Assembly (NCBI GenBank): GCA_009599575.1
Contig: VWND01000078.1
Span: 434,001-498,000 of the forward strand
Source of the DNA: Blumeriella jaapii
Taxonomy: Eukaryota > Ascomycota > Leotiomycetes > Helotiales > Drepanopezizaceae
Length of the DNA: 64,000 bases
Direction: 5' to 3'
The notes beneath the pieces were generated by a model. The model made no database searches, was not told where the DNA came from, and worked only from the letters and a program-made list of their open reading frames with translations. A program made the position numbers and the translations under genes. Below are positions 35,169 to 47,639 of this stretch, in pieces. Position 1 is the stretch's first letter. Every line of letters starts with the position of its first letter.

Positions 35169-35833
35169 TCACTTCTTCAACTTCTCCATCCCCACCACAT
35201 CCAGCGCCCTCTCACTCGTCGCATGCAGATGCACTTTCGGCACCACGCTCACCTTGGACCCAGTCCCCGCCCCGGCATTCGCCTCGGCGTGCTCCATGGC
35301 CTCCCGCCACCTCCCGGCGCAGAGACACCACTTGCAGCCGGCCGTGAGGCCGATGGAGCGCAGGTCGTTGCCGCGGGAGGCGGTAAAGTCGAGGAAGGGG
35401 TCTGTGAGAGTTGCTTTTCGGAGGTGAACGGTATCAGCCTTTACCTGCTCTTTGGGCGAGGGTATTTTGGAGAGGGAGGGAACAGGTGGATTGGATGAGG
35501 ACGGAAGAGGACAAGGGGACAGAGAAGGGGCACGCTACCAGCAACAGAATGGTTTCCCGCGTCGTCGGGTCCCACGTCGCAGTATCCGTTCCTGTAGAAG
35601 CCCGTCATGGGCTCTTTGCTGAAGAGACCGAGGGGCTTTTTGAAGACTGTCACGTTGATAGGTTGCAGTTAGCAGTCTTCTCTCGTTTGACTTATGAATC
35701 AGTGAGTGATTGGTTACATGATGGGACTGGGAGCTGTCACGATGCAAGGGCGATGAGATGGGGGAAATTGATAGAAAATGACCGTGTACCTACCATTGAG
35801 CGACTGATGCGCCTTTCCCGCGGTACCTGCCAT
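35169..35833 (-). CDS. DUF2237 family protein
   Basis: Model on the minus strand: exons 35833-35794, 35646-35539 and 35401-35169, 126 aa, matching the usual length of about 125 aa. The joined protein reads MAGTAGKAHQSLN, then VFKKPLGLFSKEPMTGFYRN and GYCDVGPDDAGNHSVA, then DPFLDFTASRGNDLR and LTAGCKWCLCAGRWREAMEH, and ends DVVGMEKLKK. These are the family's conserved blocks: phosphate-loop-like MTGFYR, D-GNH, SRGNDL and the C-W-C-L-C cluster. The biochemical function is unknown; the family is widespread in bacteria and present in many fungi. Introns are 147 and 137 nt, longer than others here. A tandem CRE-like site lies about 240 bp upstream. Confidence 0.9.
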
Positions 35834-36074
35834 GGCGTCCGGTCTCTTTGCCTTCCACGTGAGGGGCGAGAAGAGGAGAGAGAGATCGAAAGAGACGAGG
35901 AAGAGGAGCAACAAGATGGGTGCTGGGTGCGGAGGATGGAATTTTGGAAACGGAATGGAACCAATCTTGAACGACTGGTGTAGCTGATATCGAGATGAAC
36001 TTGGAGTTGCAGTCGACAAAGCCAGACGTCGGGCACAGGATGCAGAGAAGAACACGAATATTCCGGTGAAGTCG

Positions 36075-36090
36075 TGACGTCGTGACGTCG
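36075..36090. promoter_or_regulatory. Tandem TGACGTCG (CRE/ATF-like) sites
   Basis: Two immediately adjacent copies of TGACGTCG, about 240-260 bp upstream of the DUF2237 start codon. TGACGTC is the core bound by ATF/CREB-type bZIP factors. The head-to-tail duplication at a promoter-like distance suggests a functional site, but this is inferred from sequence only. Confidence 0.5.
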
Positions 36091-38154
36091 TCGGCAATTC
36101 CCTAGTTGGGAACGGGGAAGGAAGGCACGAAGCGGGGTCCAAGAGATCGCGTCGCGATCGGATCTGCCGTTTCTGGGTAGCGGCCAGCCACCCGGATCCG
36201 GCGTCCAACGTCGGGGCTCGACACTCAGAGACGGGTTGTGTGATACGGCGGAAAGACTCGTCTCCCATCATGGGTTGAAATCTGTATGCCTTTCTACAAG
36301 CTGTGCGAATGCGGAAAGATACCATGTAGGGTGGTGGTCATGGTCACGTGTTTACGATCACATGACCTCGCATGACCCTCTATGGGTATTCCCGCAACAT
36401 ATAAGTCTGCCCAGATGATATTGCGACACGTGATTCCGTCCCGGTTGATGGACACTCTTCTTCCCGCGGAACCATTCTTTTTTTCCAAGAACACAAGCAC
36501 TGTACAAACACAACACACACAGAACCCGAAACCGAGCCAGTACCGTACCTCAACCACAACCAGAACCAGAACCAGTACAGTACCAGTACCAGTACTGTAC
36601 TGTACCAGAACCAGAACCAGAACCACAACCACAACCAGAACCCAACAAGCATCCCCGCCCTTGGAGCTTGGCTCCCAGGAATAAGGGTTTCACACCGATG
36701 ATGACCCCAGCCAAGCGAGCAGGGTTGGCCTCCGGAGAGGGGGAGGGGAGGGGAAAGGGATGGTGATAGATGAAGCGGGAAAGGAAAGGGATGGCGATGG
36801 ATGAATCGGGAGAGGAAAAGGAGACGTGGATAGCTGGATCCATGGATGCAAGGGGCGCACCGATCATGAATCGGTTTTGTGCTCGAATCCAGGAGTACCA
36901 ACAACGAAACACTGTACAGCATAGTACGGTCAGTCAACGATGGAGGAGGAGGAGGAGGAGGAGATCGGTGTGCCGTAGCACAGGCCGATCCAGACCGTTC
37001 ACGGCATCGGCCCCGTCGGACTCGGGGCTCTCTCACTCAGGTCGGGAAAAGCTGCCGGCTGTGCTGACGCTGCACACATCACCCATGCATGGGCGGGCGG
37101 GGACGTCGGACGGCATTCTTGGATCTTCGATGGTCGGTGTCTGGGTGGATGTTGGTCTTTGTCGTTGGTGTTTTGACTCTGCGGAAATGAAGTCGGAGAT
37201 ATACAGGAGATACTCGGTAGGGTGTCCTGATGTTTACAGGACCGTATTTCGCGTGTACGGTACGGTGCTGTACTCGATTAGCTTTCTGTGCCTTGGTCGA
37301 CGTACAATACAGTACTGTACCGTAGGAAAGCTCCTCTCTCTCGTCTGCTCTCAGGACAATTTATCTCAGACGATTCCATCCCATCCTATCCCAGCCCATC
37401 CAGTCCCATGCAATGCAACTCCACTCACACCCGAAGAACGGAACCAGCCAACGTTTCGCGTCACGGACCAGAGAAGGGCGGCGGCCAGAACCGTGACAGA
37501 CCATCACATGAAGCTTTGGGCGGGAAAGTACAGTAAGTACAGTACTGTCTGTGTCCAGTACAGTCAGGTCACGCTTGAAAGTCAAAGGACGCTCGGGTCG
37601 GCGTCCAGAAGGCCGGCGCCGGCGGCCGAGCCAGCCTGCAGGTGGTGCCACCCGCCACGAACCAAAACGGCATGTCGTCCGTTGTAATCGGTGAAGCGGC
37701 ATCTCCTGTCACTCACGCTCTCGATGGTGAGAGTCAAGTACTGTACTGTGTACTGATGGGATGTTTATCGGGGAGGAAGGCAAAGCAAGAGGGTAAAGTG
37801 GTATAGCTACCCATCACACGCTAAGCCTAACAAAGGCATCGTGGGAGTGAGAATGACTCTGCTCTCCTCTGCTCTCCTCTTCTCTCCTCCGACTCGGCCA
37901 GCACTCACGTCGCGCAGGGCTGGAGAAAGATGCGAATTCGTCGTGCTGTACCGACTGTGTCCCGTACCGTATATGCGGTATAGTAAGACGAAGACAGGAC
38001 AGACGGACAGCCAGGCGGACAGCCAGACGGCGCCCATCGATTCGCCCTTCGATGCGATGGGGTATACAGTACTGTATTGTGTACATCGGCTAAGTGTTGA
38101 ACCCCCTGTCAAAAGCAAGGAGGTATGAAGACCAAGCCTGACCTAACAAAGTAG

Positions 38155-38460
38155 TATTTCACGCAAAGGCTTTTACGGAGTACAGGTGTGTAAAATACGA
38201 ATAGCACGAAGATTGAAAACTGCTTTCGTATGCACAGTACCAAATCGAAATCATACGCTCTTATCTATTTTGGAATTCGGTATATCCATCTTTAGCGTCA
38301 ACAACAGCTCGACAACGAGCCGAGATGCTTTCGATCAATTCTTCAAACTCGTGCTCATCGACTCTTTCCCACGCGTGTTCACAGCTTTTTGTAATTGTCC
38401 CGTTGAGTGGCGTAGTTTTTAAAAAAAAAAAAAAAAAAAAAAAAAGAATCGTTTGAAAAT
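38155..38460 (-). mobile_element. Tc1/mariner transposase 3' remnant
   Basis: On the minus strand, 38400-38261 reads HAWERVDEHEFEELIESISA then RCRAVVDAKDGYTEF. This is the typical Tc1/mariner transposase C-terminus (helical region, R-V-A-V-I-A-GG-T-Y block). Upstream in the same direction the frame runs into 25 uninterrupted A on the plus strand (38421-38445), which is unlike coding DNA. The catalytic core is missing. The stretch at 38155-38200 (minus strand TACTCCGTAAAAGCC) may be the terminal repeat. Sequence differs from the element at 10.1-10.7 kb. Confidence 0.65.
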
Positions 38461-41400
38461 AATCCAAAGCTCTGTTCCTACCCTTAATCCTTACTTCTTT
38501 CGTATTCCGTTAAAGCTTACCGAAAGCTGGGTTATTACCCTATTGGGCCAAGGTCATCCATCATCTTGCCCCTGTGTGACGGGGGTCAATACATAACCGA
38601 TGTATACAGTACTATACTCTATTGTATGTGTATTACTGCATGTAAACGGGTAGCGCATCTGCACATGCACGCAGGCACGCATCCATACGGGAAGGTCTCC
38701 CGCTGCGGATGGCAGGCAGGCGGGCGGGCTGATTCGTATATCTGGATTGTATTATACTGTATATATTATACATACCGACTGTACAGATTGTACATAAGAC
38801 ACTGGGACGGAGCATATACAGTACAGTAAAATACAAGACGGACATCAGACCAGCGGATAATCCACGCAGGACGCTCTCGACCGCCGTCGGCCATGCCGTA
38901 CTAACTGACTGTACGACGGGAAGGACGGAAGACACCACCCACGCACGCACCGACCCAGCCAGCCAGCCATCCCCCCCGCTCTGCCGTGCTTCCGTGCGTC
39001 CCAAACCACAGAAAGCACCGGGCGTCGACGGAGGAGGATGTCACAGGCTTGTACCGTATAATGCAGTATGTCGCTATCTCGGCCGTGCTTTCTTGTTTAT
39101 TTTGCGGCATTTGTACGGCACGGTGCGAAATTAATGCCAAACGCCGTCGGTGCACGCGAGGAGGCTTGCTGCCGCTGCTTTTCCTCTAACCAACCCGACT
39201 GACAAGCGAATAAACAGTATTCCGTAGATGGATGGCACAGCCAGCACCTTGATGGATACTTGGTGTGTGTTGTATGTGCTGTTTGTACGTACAGTGCTGT
39301 ATGTACTGTACAATACGGCATAAGCCCTGCTTGGTGCAGAAGGAATGAACGTACCGTACTTGTGTACGTACAGTATATACATGCATACATGCATGCATAC
39401 ATACATACATGCATAAGGTACGGATGGAGTAAGCATATAGTCAGGTGCTGAACTGTGCACAGCATTATACTGTAGGTACTATATTATAGGTGCTGTACTT
39501 CTGCCTACCTCTTAGATGTATACACATTTATATATCGTGTGTACTGTAGTACAGTATTTGACATGTATATAATAAGCTCGAGTGGTTTTCCACCAAAAAA
39601 AAAATTTTAAACATGCTGCTGCTTACTTCCACTGTACTGTACTGTACTGTACTTCTGCATCGCCGTATCATGCATGCTTATATACATACAGTACATCCTG
39701 CATAGTACGGTACTTTAAGAGCACGGTCGTGGGGATACCAACAAGACGAGGCCCCTGGCATATATATGTACTGTACTGTACTGCATAATGTACTGCATAT
39801 TGTACTACTATAGCTATATAGCTACGGTACTGTATGTACGGTTTAGTACAGCACTGTACTGTAAAGCCCCCTCCCCCCACCCCGAAAAACACACATACGA
39901 GCGTAGATACACAAACCATACATCAACAAACGAAAAGATACAGATGATAGGTAAATAACACCGATGCGATAAACGACCACAGCATCGTTTTAACCCCCCC
40001 CCCCACCCCCCCCCATTTTTTTTTTCCGCATCGTTTCTTTTCTGAAAAAAGTGCTGAGCGGCGCCGTGCAGTCAGTGCATTTAGTATCTGTAAAAAGGAC
40101 CCAGCCCAACCCAGCCCAGCTCAGCCGAGCCCAACCCAGCCGAGCAGAGGAGATGGTTTACTATTGTATGTATACAGGTCGTAAATACGGTATGTACGTA
40201 CAATACAGTAGGGTATGTACAGTACATATTGCACAGTACAAATTGCACAGTACAATTGCATAGTACAGTGGGGTACACACATCCACTATAATCAATACCA
40301 ATACCAAAACCAAAAGCTAACCTGACCGACTGTGCAGATGAGTAGCTACCGTACAGTATGAGCTGTGAAAGAGTAAAAACGTGCTCGGTTGGGGATGAGT
40401 TGGTAAGGGGATGGATGGGTGGTTTTACTGTGTTTTGTGTGTATGTACAGTACAGTATAGTATGAAGGGTATGAAGGGTATGAACTGTACATACTGTACT
40501 GTACTGAATTGTATTGTATTTTATAATAAATTCCGCGGTACAGTACATTACATACATACATATATACAGTGCTGTGTGCATCGCAGCTGTACACATACAC
40601 ACACACACAAACACACATACACACATACATCCACATAAATTTACAAACACGTTTAAACACACAACCCCCCCCCCCCCCAAAAGGTTTACAAACCCAATAG
40701 CAACGACGAATTCCATCTCAAAAGCTGTTTATCTACAGTACATCGACGTACTGTATAGGATAACACATAGCCAGCTTACAGCTTACAGATACTATAGATG
40801 TCTTCGTCTATTTTTCTGTTACAAAAAGAACCGTGGTTCGCTTACACGCGGCTCGGCTGGGTCACGGGATCTGCTGGGGTGGGACGGTTTTGTTTGCAGA
40901 CGTACTGTACATACAGTACGGCACAGTACTGTACTGTACAAACATACAACCACACTGGACGTTGTTTATTTGTTTCTTTCTTTCTTTCTTTCGTTCTTTG
41001 TTTCTTTCATTTATTTCTTTTTCTTTCTTTATCTCTGTTTGTCCCTCTGTCTATCCCTCTCCTCCTCACTTTCCTCTCCGTCTCTCTTCATTTCTTTCTT
41101 CCGACCTACATACCTGCCGAGCGAGCGGCAAAGATACTGTACTGTAGGATTCCCACCCGCTCGCTCACCCGTGGCCGAAGAGCCGTCCCACGCCCCCCCA
41201 TCGCAAAAGCCGGAACGAGTATCGCAGCCCAGAGCCAAGACGCCACTGTCTCGGAGCGAAGTAAGTGCTTGGAGAAAGTCTCCCCTCCCCTCCCCTCCCC
41301 TCCCCTCCCGGCTACCGGAGAACTCGCCACGGATCAGGATGTCGCTCTGCCTTTTCGACGACGTGACCGTCGCCAGTCGCAGGAAGGGAAGGGAGGAAGG

Positions 41401-41634
41401 CGACGGGCAAGCGAGACTATCGTCGCCATAGCACGACCTCCGTGCGATGATGGTCGAGAAGGATGTGTGTGAGCTGAGGAGGTGCAGAGCGTGTGCGAGA
41501 GAGAGAGAGAGCATTACAGTACTGTACTAATCCGGACCCCCGCCGAGGCTTTGCGGCTGCGGATGCAGATGCTGTGTGTCTGGATGTACTGTACAGTATA
41601 AGATGGCATAAATTGTGCTGTGATGATTTGTATA

Positions 41635-41860
41635 TACTGTATATAATACATACTGTATTTAATATATACTGTACATACTGCATATAATATATACTGTACA
41701 TACTGTACATACTGCATATAATATATACTGTACATACTGTACATACTGCATATAATACATACTGTACATACTGCATACTGTACACACCGTACACACCGTA
41801 CACACTGCACACACTGCACACACAGTACACACTGCACACACTCCACACACTCCACAACCC
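41635..41860. repeat. Tandem ATACTGTACATACTGCATATA array
   Basis: Nearly regular repeats of ATACTGTACATACTGCATATAAT, grading at 41785-41860 into CACACTGCACACA and CACCGTACACA variants. This is the only stretch where the GTAC motif of the surrounding domain is arranged strictly in tandem. Confidence 0.85.
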
Positions 41861-42863
41861 ACCACCAGAGACCTACAGTAGCTCGTCCAACTCCGACTAA
41901 GCGAGCAGCAGCGAGCCACGGTACGCACAAGGCCAACACTATTTTATTTTTAGCCGAGGGTTGTTTCAGCGGGAAAGGTGCTGTACTCCGGAAAGCGTAA
42001 AGGGTCGGCCGGCGAACCTTCGCGGCTGAGACGCGACCCAGGGCCGTGTTTCCGTGCCCTCGGCGATCCGCGTTACAGCTCGGGTTTCGCGGATGACGAC
42101 GTTTCCCGCGCGCCTATTGGCTCTCTTGGTGGGAGGAGGAGGCTGTCGATGGAGGGAGGGAGGGAGGAAGGGAGGGAGGGAGGGGGGGAGGGGGGTAGGT
42201 ATGTGTTTTGACGCAGGGAGACGATGTCCGTAGAAGATGCGATGGCGTTGTGTTGTTACACTGGATAGGTATGGTCGGCACTTGCAGGACCGTACTGTGT
42301 GGCTGTATGGCTGTATGCACTGTAGGTCCTGTACGTCCTGTACGTCGTACACTGTACTGTACAGTCAGTGTACGTACAATGTACAGTACATACAGTACAT
42401 TACACTACATACATAGCTGTCCGATATTCCACGCCTTGGCGTGACCATGCCTCTCCCAGACTCAGGTCAGGCTTGCATAGCTGGACCCGTCCCCGTCCCC
42501 GTCCCCGTCCCCGTCCCTGTCCCCGTCCCGGGACCTGAGGTTCTCGCCGGTAGGAGGAAACGGCGCACGCAGAGAGATGTGCGATGGTATAGATGTGCGA
42601 TCGTACAGTACCGTACCCTACCCTACGCGCGTCGGCATCGCGGAGATGGCCTGCGAGACATGGCATCGCCAGCCCCCGAGGGGATGGATGTGCGTGCATG
42701 CGTGTGCTCCGCGCCCGACGGCGGTCGGGACGGTCGGTCGGTCGGTCGCCATCCCCACGAACGTGATCTCTGCATGGCGACGTGGGCGTGCCCCCGGGGT
42801 GACGATGGCGACGCGGTGTAGAGGCGGCGGCGAGGAGACGGGCGTGGCCTCGGGGTGTGGCGA

Positions 42864-44060
42864 TGGATGGATGGATGGATGGATGGATGGCGAGGATGGT
42901 GGAGCGGGGGAGTGGATGATTCATACTGTATATGTGGAGGTTAGGACGGCGTAGATATGGTGAGCGTATTATTGTTGTGATTAGATGGTTGTTATCAGAT
43001 GGTTGTTATCAGATGGTTGTTAACAGATGGTCATCGTCAAATGGTCGTGATCAAATGGTCATCGTCAAATGGTCGTTATCAAATAGTTATCATCAAATGG
43101 TCGTCATCATCACGATCAATAATCATAATTTTAATCATGATCATGATCACCATCATTAATCATGATTTTAATCATGATCATGACCACCATCATTAATCAT
43201 GATATTAATCATGATCATGATCATGATCACCACCCTCATCATCCACCGTGACCACGCCAGACCACCCGCCCGCGGTCCGGACCCGTATCTGCGTATACGG
43301 CGTGTGGTGGGTGCTGTATGGGTCGAGATGGACGATGTGTGCCAGGCGAGGTGCGGTGCTGTACCAATGCTACAGTCGCAACATCACCATCCAAACCACC
43401 AAATCACGATGGACGGCGAGACAGACAATCCCCATGGCGAGGCGGCGGGCGGAGACGGGATGCCGCGCCGTGTTGCGGCAGCACCGGAGAGGAGAGGCGG
43501 ATGCCATCGAGACCACCCACGTCAGCTGTTCCCCATGATCTATGGGTCATCTGGGCGACGCATCGTGAGTGAATGAATTGACAGCGCGCCAACAGCACTA
43601 GGACGGGACGGGACTGGACTGGACGGGACTGGATTGGACTGGAGTAGTTCGTGCGGTACCAGCAGCAGCAGAGCAGCACCACTTGTGTACTGGACTGGCT
43701 ACGACATCGAAGAAGTGCTAGTATGTATAGTATAGTACAGTCGGTAGGTAGGTATGTTTAGTCATACAGTCATTAGTCATACAGTCAGTACAGTACTACA
43801 GACTACAGACTACAGACTACAGACTACAGACTACAGTACAGGTCACACAGTACAGGACTGTGTGTACTGCATATATGTACAGTACGACCAGCACCAGCAC
43901 CACCAGCACAACCACAGCCATAGCCACAACCATCACAATCACCACCACAATCACCACCACAACCACCACCACCACGACCACGACCACCACCACCACCATC
44001 ACAATCACAATCACAACCACCACCACCACCACAACCACCACCACCACCACACAACCACCC
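42864..44060. repeat. Cluster of microsatellites upstream of the ELL-like gene
   Basis: In order: (GGAT)n at 42864-42887; diverged ATGGTCGTNATCAA copies (42985-43110) leading into AT-palindromic TGATCATGATCA-type repeats (43110-43235); CAGACTA copies at 43798-43836; and a CAC/CAA trinucleotide tract (43880-44060). A (CCGTCC)n-like tract lies just outside at 42488-42528. Protein-like frames here (poly-His, poly-Thr, poly-Val) are artefacts. Confidence 0.85.
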
Positions 44061-44775
44061 CCCCTCTCCCCACTTCACCCACCCCCCCCCCCACCCACCA
44101 CCCACCATCCACCCGCCCCGACCTTCCTTGGCCTCAATACCGTCGCTCCAGTACCCACTTACCAGTCCCAGTCCCACTTTCCAGTCCCAGCCCCAGCCCC
44201 GGCCCCGGCCCCGGCCCCGGCTCCATTCATTCATCGAACCATCGACCATCGACCCGACCGTCGACCTTCGACTAGCGACAGAGCGACCAGCGAGCAACCA
44301 GCGGCGACCTTCGACCTTTCCATTCTCCATTCTTCATCCACCCATCCTTTATCTTCCTCTCTCAACCCTCCTCGCCCTCGACACACCTTCTCCCAACACG
44401 CAAACCAACAACGTCAACCACCACCGCCACCACCACCACCACCAACTTCTGTGCTCACACACCATCAATCACACCCGCGGCCTGCCTGGCTGGCTTGCTC
44501 GCCCCCTCGTGTGATCCCTCCCTTCGTCGTGTTCTGGCCCGCAACGCCTCTTCGTGTCGCACATTCACCCCCTCATATTATCTCGCTTCCTTCATCCCCC
44601 CCTCGAATGGACTCTGAGACCGCTCTTATGTCGGGATAGAGAGTCGAGCGGCAGCCACTCGTCGAGCCTTGGCCCCCCCCCCCTCTCCAGAGGAACCACC
44701 GAGATCCCCAAAAACTCCTCCCTCGCTCTTCGTCGCACCATCCGCGCCGGCGACCACCACCGACGAACGCTCGCC
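44061..44775. promoter_or_regulatory. Pyrimidine-rich leader/promoter of the ELL-like gene
   Basis: The plus strand is dominated by C with CCACC, CCGGCCC and TCGACC repeats and shows no gene. Such C/T-rich stretches commonly precede housekeeping genes in filamentous fungi. The ATG used for the ELL-like gene (44776, CTCGCCATGC) is the first in frame with its conserved N-terminus. Confidence 0.45.
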
Positions 44776-47052
44776 ATGCCGTCCCTCCAGATCCCAGAGG
44801 CCGGCGTGTCCATGGGCCGCGCCCCGGGCCGCGCCTCCACGGCCGGCGGCCCTGGCGTCGTCGGCCTCAGCTTGACCGACGCCATGATCGAGGAGATGAT
44901 CAAGTGCGTACAGAATGGAAAGGGGCTGCAGCTGTCGTTGGGGGAGCATCCCGTAAGTTGGCCGGCGCTGGGGGCGAGGGGGCGAGTCTGCGGACGCCGC
45001 CTGCCTGCTCGCCGAGCGGACAATCCCACCGCGCGCGAAGGCTTTGGCTAACCAACCGCCTCCATCTGCAGTCCATTCTCTACGGTTCCAAGGTGCAACA
45101 TCTGGTCACGTCCGACGACCCCTTCGCACACGATCTCTACCGCAGCACCGTCACCACCGACTCCGATTCGGACCCCGACTCGAGCGACGACGACGACGAC
45201 GACGACGAGATGGACCCCTCCCAACCCCGTGCCGACCCGCGCAAGGGGACCACCCAAGCTCCGCCGCGGACGAACACGGCCTGGCTGGCCTCCGTCGGAG
45301 CCCACCTCAAGACGACCAAGGTGGTCCCCAAGTCCGCCCCCAAGCCGGCGGCGGCCGCCAAATCCTCCGCCGCCGCCGCCGCCCCCACGGCCACCGATGC
45401 GGCCCTCGCCCAGTTGACCGGAGCCCTGGCCTCGGAAAGCCAGAAGAAGCAGGACAACACGTAGGTCGGACCCCGACCGCTCACGGATGCCCATTGACAG
45501 AATCACAGGACGAAGGTCATTGACTCGCTCGTGGTGCCCGGACGGAAGGGGGGCTCGGCGCAGAAAGCGACGAACAAGAGCAAGTTTCTCTCGCAGAATC
45601 GTGCGCTGGCCAGCGGCGCCGGCAGATCCATGCCCACCAGCCCCGCCCTCAACAGCGCGCTCTCGCCGGCCCGCGGGCCCGCCTCGGTCCCGCTCTCTCA
45701 GCAGAATGCCGAGAGGTCCAAAGAGGCACGCAAGCCAGTCATCCACCTCCTGGCCGTGGAGCCGCTGACCGAGGCGTCGCTGCGGGCGAAACTCCCCGAC
45801 CTCGCCGCGACGGAGCTCGACAACGCCTTGCGGAAGGTCGGCGACTTGAACGAGACGACGCGCAAGTGGGAGCTCCGCAAGGGCTACTGGAAGGAGCTGG
45901 ACGTCTGGACCTTCCAGTACGCCGGGGACGAGCGTCAACGCGCGATTGACAACGCGGTCAAGCAGTTCGACAAGATGCGCTTGGGCGCCTCGGAACCGGA
46001 GTGGGAGCGACTGCTGGTCCGGGCCGAGCGCGGCACGGGGAAGTGCCTGAGCAAGTTGCAGGCCGACATCGCGGCGCGGACGCTGGCGAGGAGCTCGAAG
46101 CCGGGCGACGCCTCGGGTCGCGACACGCCGAGCAATGGGGACGAGGACCTCAAGGGCGACGGCGCCCGCTCGTCCTCCCAACAGCCGCCCAGCGCGAGGC
46201 CGAAGAAGCCCAGCGAGAAGGAGGCCCAGGTCAAGCGGCTCTTCTCCACCAAGCCCGGCAAGGCCGCCTCCAAGCCCGCCCCGCGCGCCGAGAAGGCCGG
46301 GCCCAAAGCCGCCTCGCGGCCTCCTGCGAAATCCGCGGCCCCCCGGACCTCGTCTCTGATCAAGAAGGCCGCGCCCGCCCGCGCGGGGACGAAGGTGCTC
46401 TCGGCCGAGTACGTCGAGGACTCGGATGAGGACGACCCCTCTCGGCCTCCCCCCCGCGCACCGACGACGAGGCTCGCCCCCACCCCCAAGCCCGCGATCA
46501 AGCGATCGCGGGAGGGGGACGATCACGAGCCGAGTGACCGGAAGAGGCCGCGAAAAGACGTCCCGCCCGTCGTCCCCGGCCCGCCGCGCGTCTCGGATGC
46601 CAGCCAGGCCTCCCGCACCACCACCAGCTCCCACTCCGCCTTCCCCGCCGCGGCCAAGCACAAGGGCAACTCCCCACCGAAGTCGTCCCCTCTCGCTTCC
46701 TCGCCGCCCACCAACGCGTCCGACATGGAGTCGCTCGGCGATCGCACCTCGTCCTCCGCATCCCGGTCTGCACCTCGCCACCAAGAACTCGCGCTCGCCG
46801 ATCTACAAGCGCCACACCAAGAGCTCCTCCGTCACCTCGTCGTCCAGCTCCGGCAGCGCGCGCGTGAAGCCCGAGGCCATCACGCTGGCGGCGAAGTACA
46901 AGCTCTTCTACCCGCGCTACGTCGAGCTGTTCGAGGAGGTCTTGGCCGAAGGCGACAACCGGACCGATAGCAAAGAGCGGGACCTCTTGGACATGCACGA
47001 GCGGCTCGAGGACATGCGGAGACGGATCATCGCCATGGTGCACGACAACTAG
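44776..47052 (+). CDS. ELL/occludin-domain RNA polymerase II elongation factor-like, with apparent frameshift
   Basis: Exons 44776-44952, 45072-45460 and 45509-47052; with one surplus base skipped at 46762-46764 the product is 702 aa. The N-terminal part has LSLTDAMIEEMIKCVQNGKG, a DSSDDDDDDDE acidic run, then KPVIHLLAVEPLTEASLRAK and a winged-helix-like LNETTRKWELRKGYWKELD, as in fungal ELL proteins. The middle is long and disordered (Lys/Pro/Ala/Ser). The C-terminal block KYKLFYPRYVELFEEVL with DLLDMHERLEDMRRRII fits the occludin/ELL domain. ELL proteins bind Pol II with EAF partners and suppress pausing. The C-terminal domain lies in a different frame from the rest; removing one C at 46762-46764 restores SASGLHLATKNSR and the conserved end. 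Confidence 0.83.
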
Positions 47053-47639
47053 GCGGTCAGCCCGGTCCGATGGCGGGGGGGTGGGATGGGGCCCACGGCG
47101 TTTTCTGCGTGTTCTTTTTCTAAGCAGGCGATTTGGGCATTTCACGGCGTGACGGGAGGTGCATTCACGGGGCGCAACGGGGCGGGGCCGGACTGGGCCA
47201 GGGTGTCTTTCTTTTTTCCGGTGCGTCCTTCTACGCCGGCACACGATCAACCACGAGGCTGGTGATGGTGCATGGCACAGCTACGCGGACACATGCTACG
47301 GAGTGGATTCGGTGCATGATTAATGAGATGAGCAAGCGGCGGGCGAGATGAACACGGCCTCGAAGGCCGAGATCACAGGTCAGACGAGATACCACAGACA
47401 GATGAATGAAAGAGCGGATCGCTTGAACGAAGTGTGCTTGCTTGCTCTTGCTGCTGGTTTAGTATGCTGTGCTGTGTTGTGCCGTGCCGTGCCGTAACCC
47501 AAGACCCAAGATTTCGAATTTTGTGAAATTGTAAGATGGGTCTCACGTATATATGAACATATCGGCTGCGTAATTTGATGCACCAAGATCACTACGTAAG
47601 TATTAAGAAATCATTGCGATGGGATGGATAATTTAATAT

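Larger units (their letters stand above)
36540..43890. repeat. Non-coding domain dense in GTACTGTAC / TACAGTAC motifs
   Basis: Across about 7.3 kb between the DUF2237 and ELL-like genes, runs such as ACTGTACTGTAC, TACAGTACAG and CAGTACTGTA recur in more than 25 separate clusters. Examples are near 36575, 37305, 37530, 37735, 38065, 38600, 38820, 39290, 39635, 39770, 39840, 40200-40270, 40450-40510, 40545, 40745, 40905, 41135, 41515, 41590, 41640-41780, 42345-42405, 42605, 43730, 43790 and 43880. The motifs are scattered between unrelated sequence, so this is not one tandem array. Only a few isolated copies occur elsewhere in the window. Open frames here are short and repeat-derived; no gene is supported. 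Confidence 0.85.

Noticed and set aside
43754..44639. Plus- and minus-strand frames rich in His, Thr, Val or Gly
   Set aside because: They are translations of the CAC/CAA trinucleotide and C-rich tracts and lack any non-repetitive sequence.
45048..46784. 578-codon minus-strand open frame
   Set aside because: It lies opposite the ELL-like gene, whose plus-strand frames carry the conserved blocks. GC-rich codon bias leaves the antisense frame open by chance.
46764..46784. 20-nt intron (GTCTGC to CCAAG) in the ELL-like gene
   Set aside because: Too short for fungal splicing, and its removal gives the wrong downstream frame.
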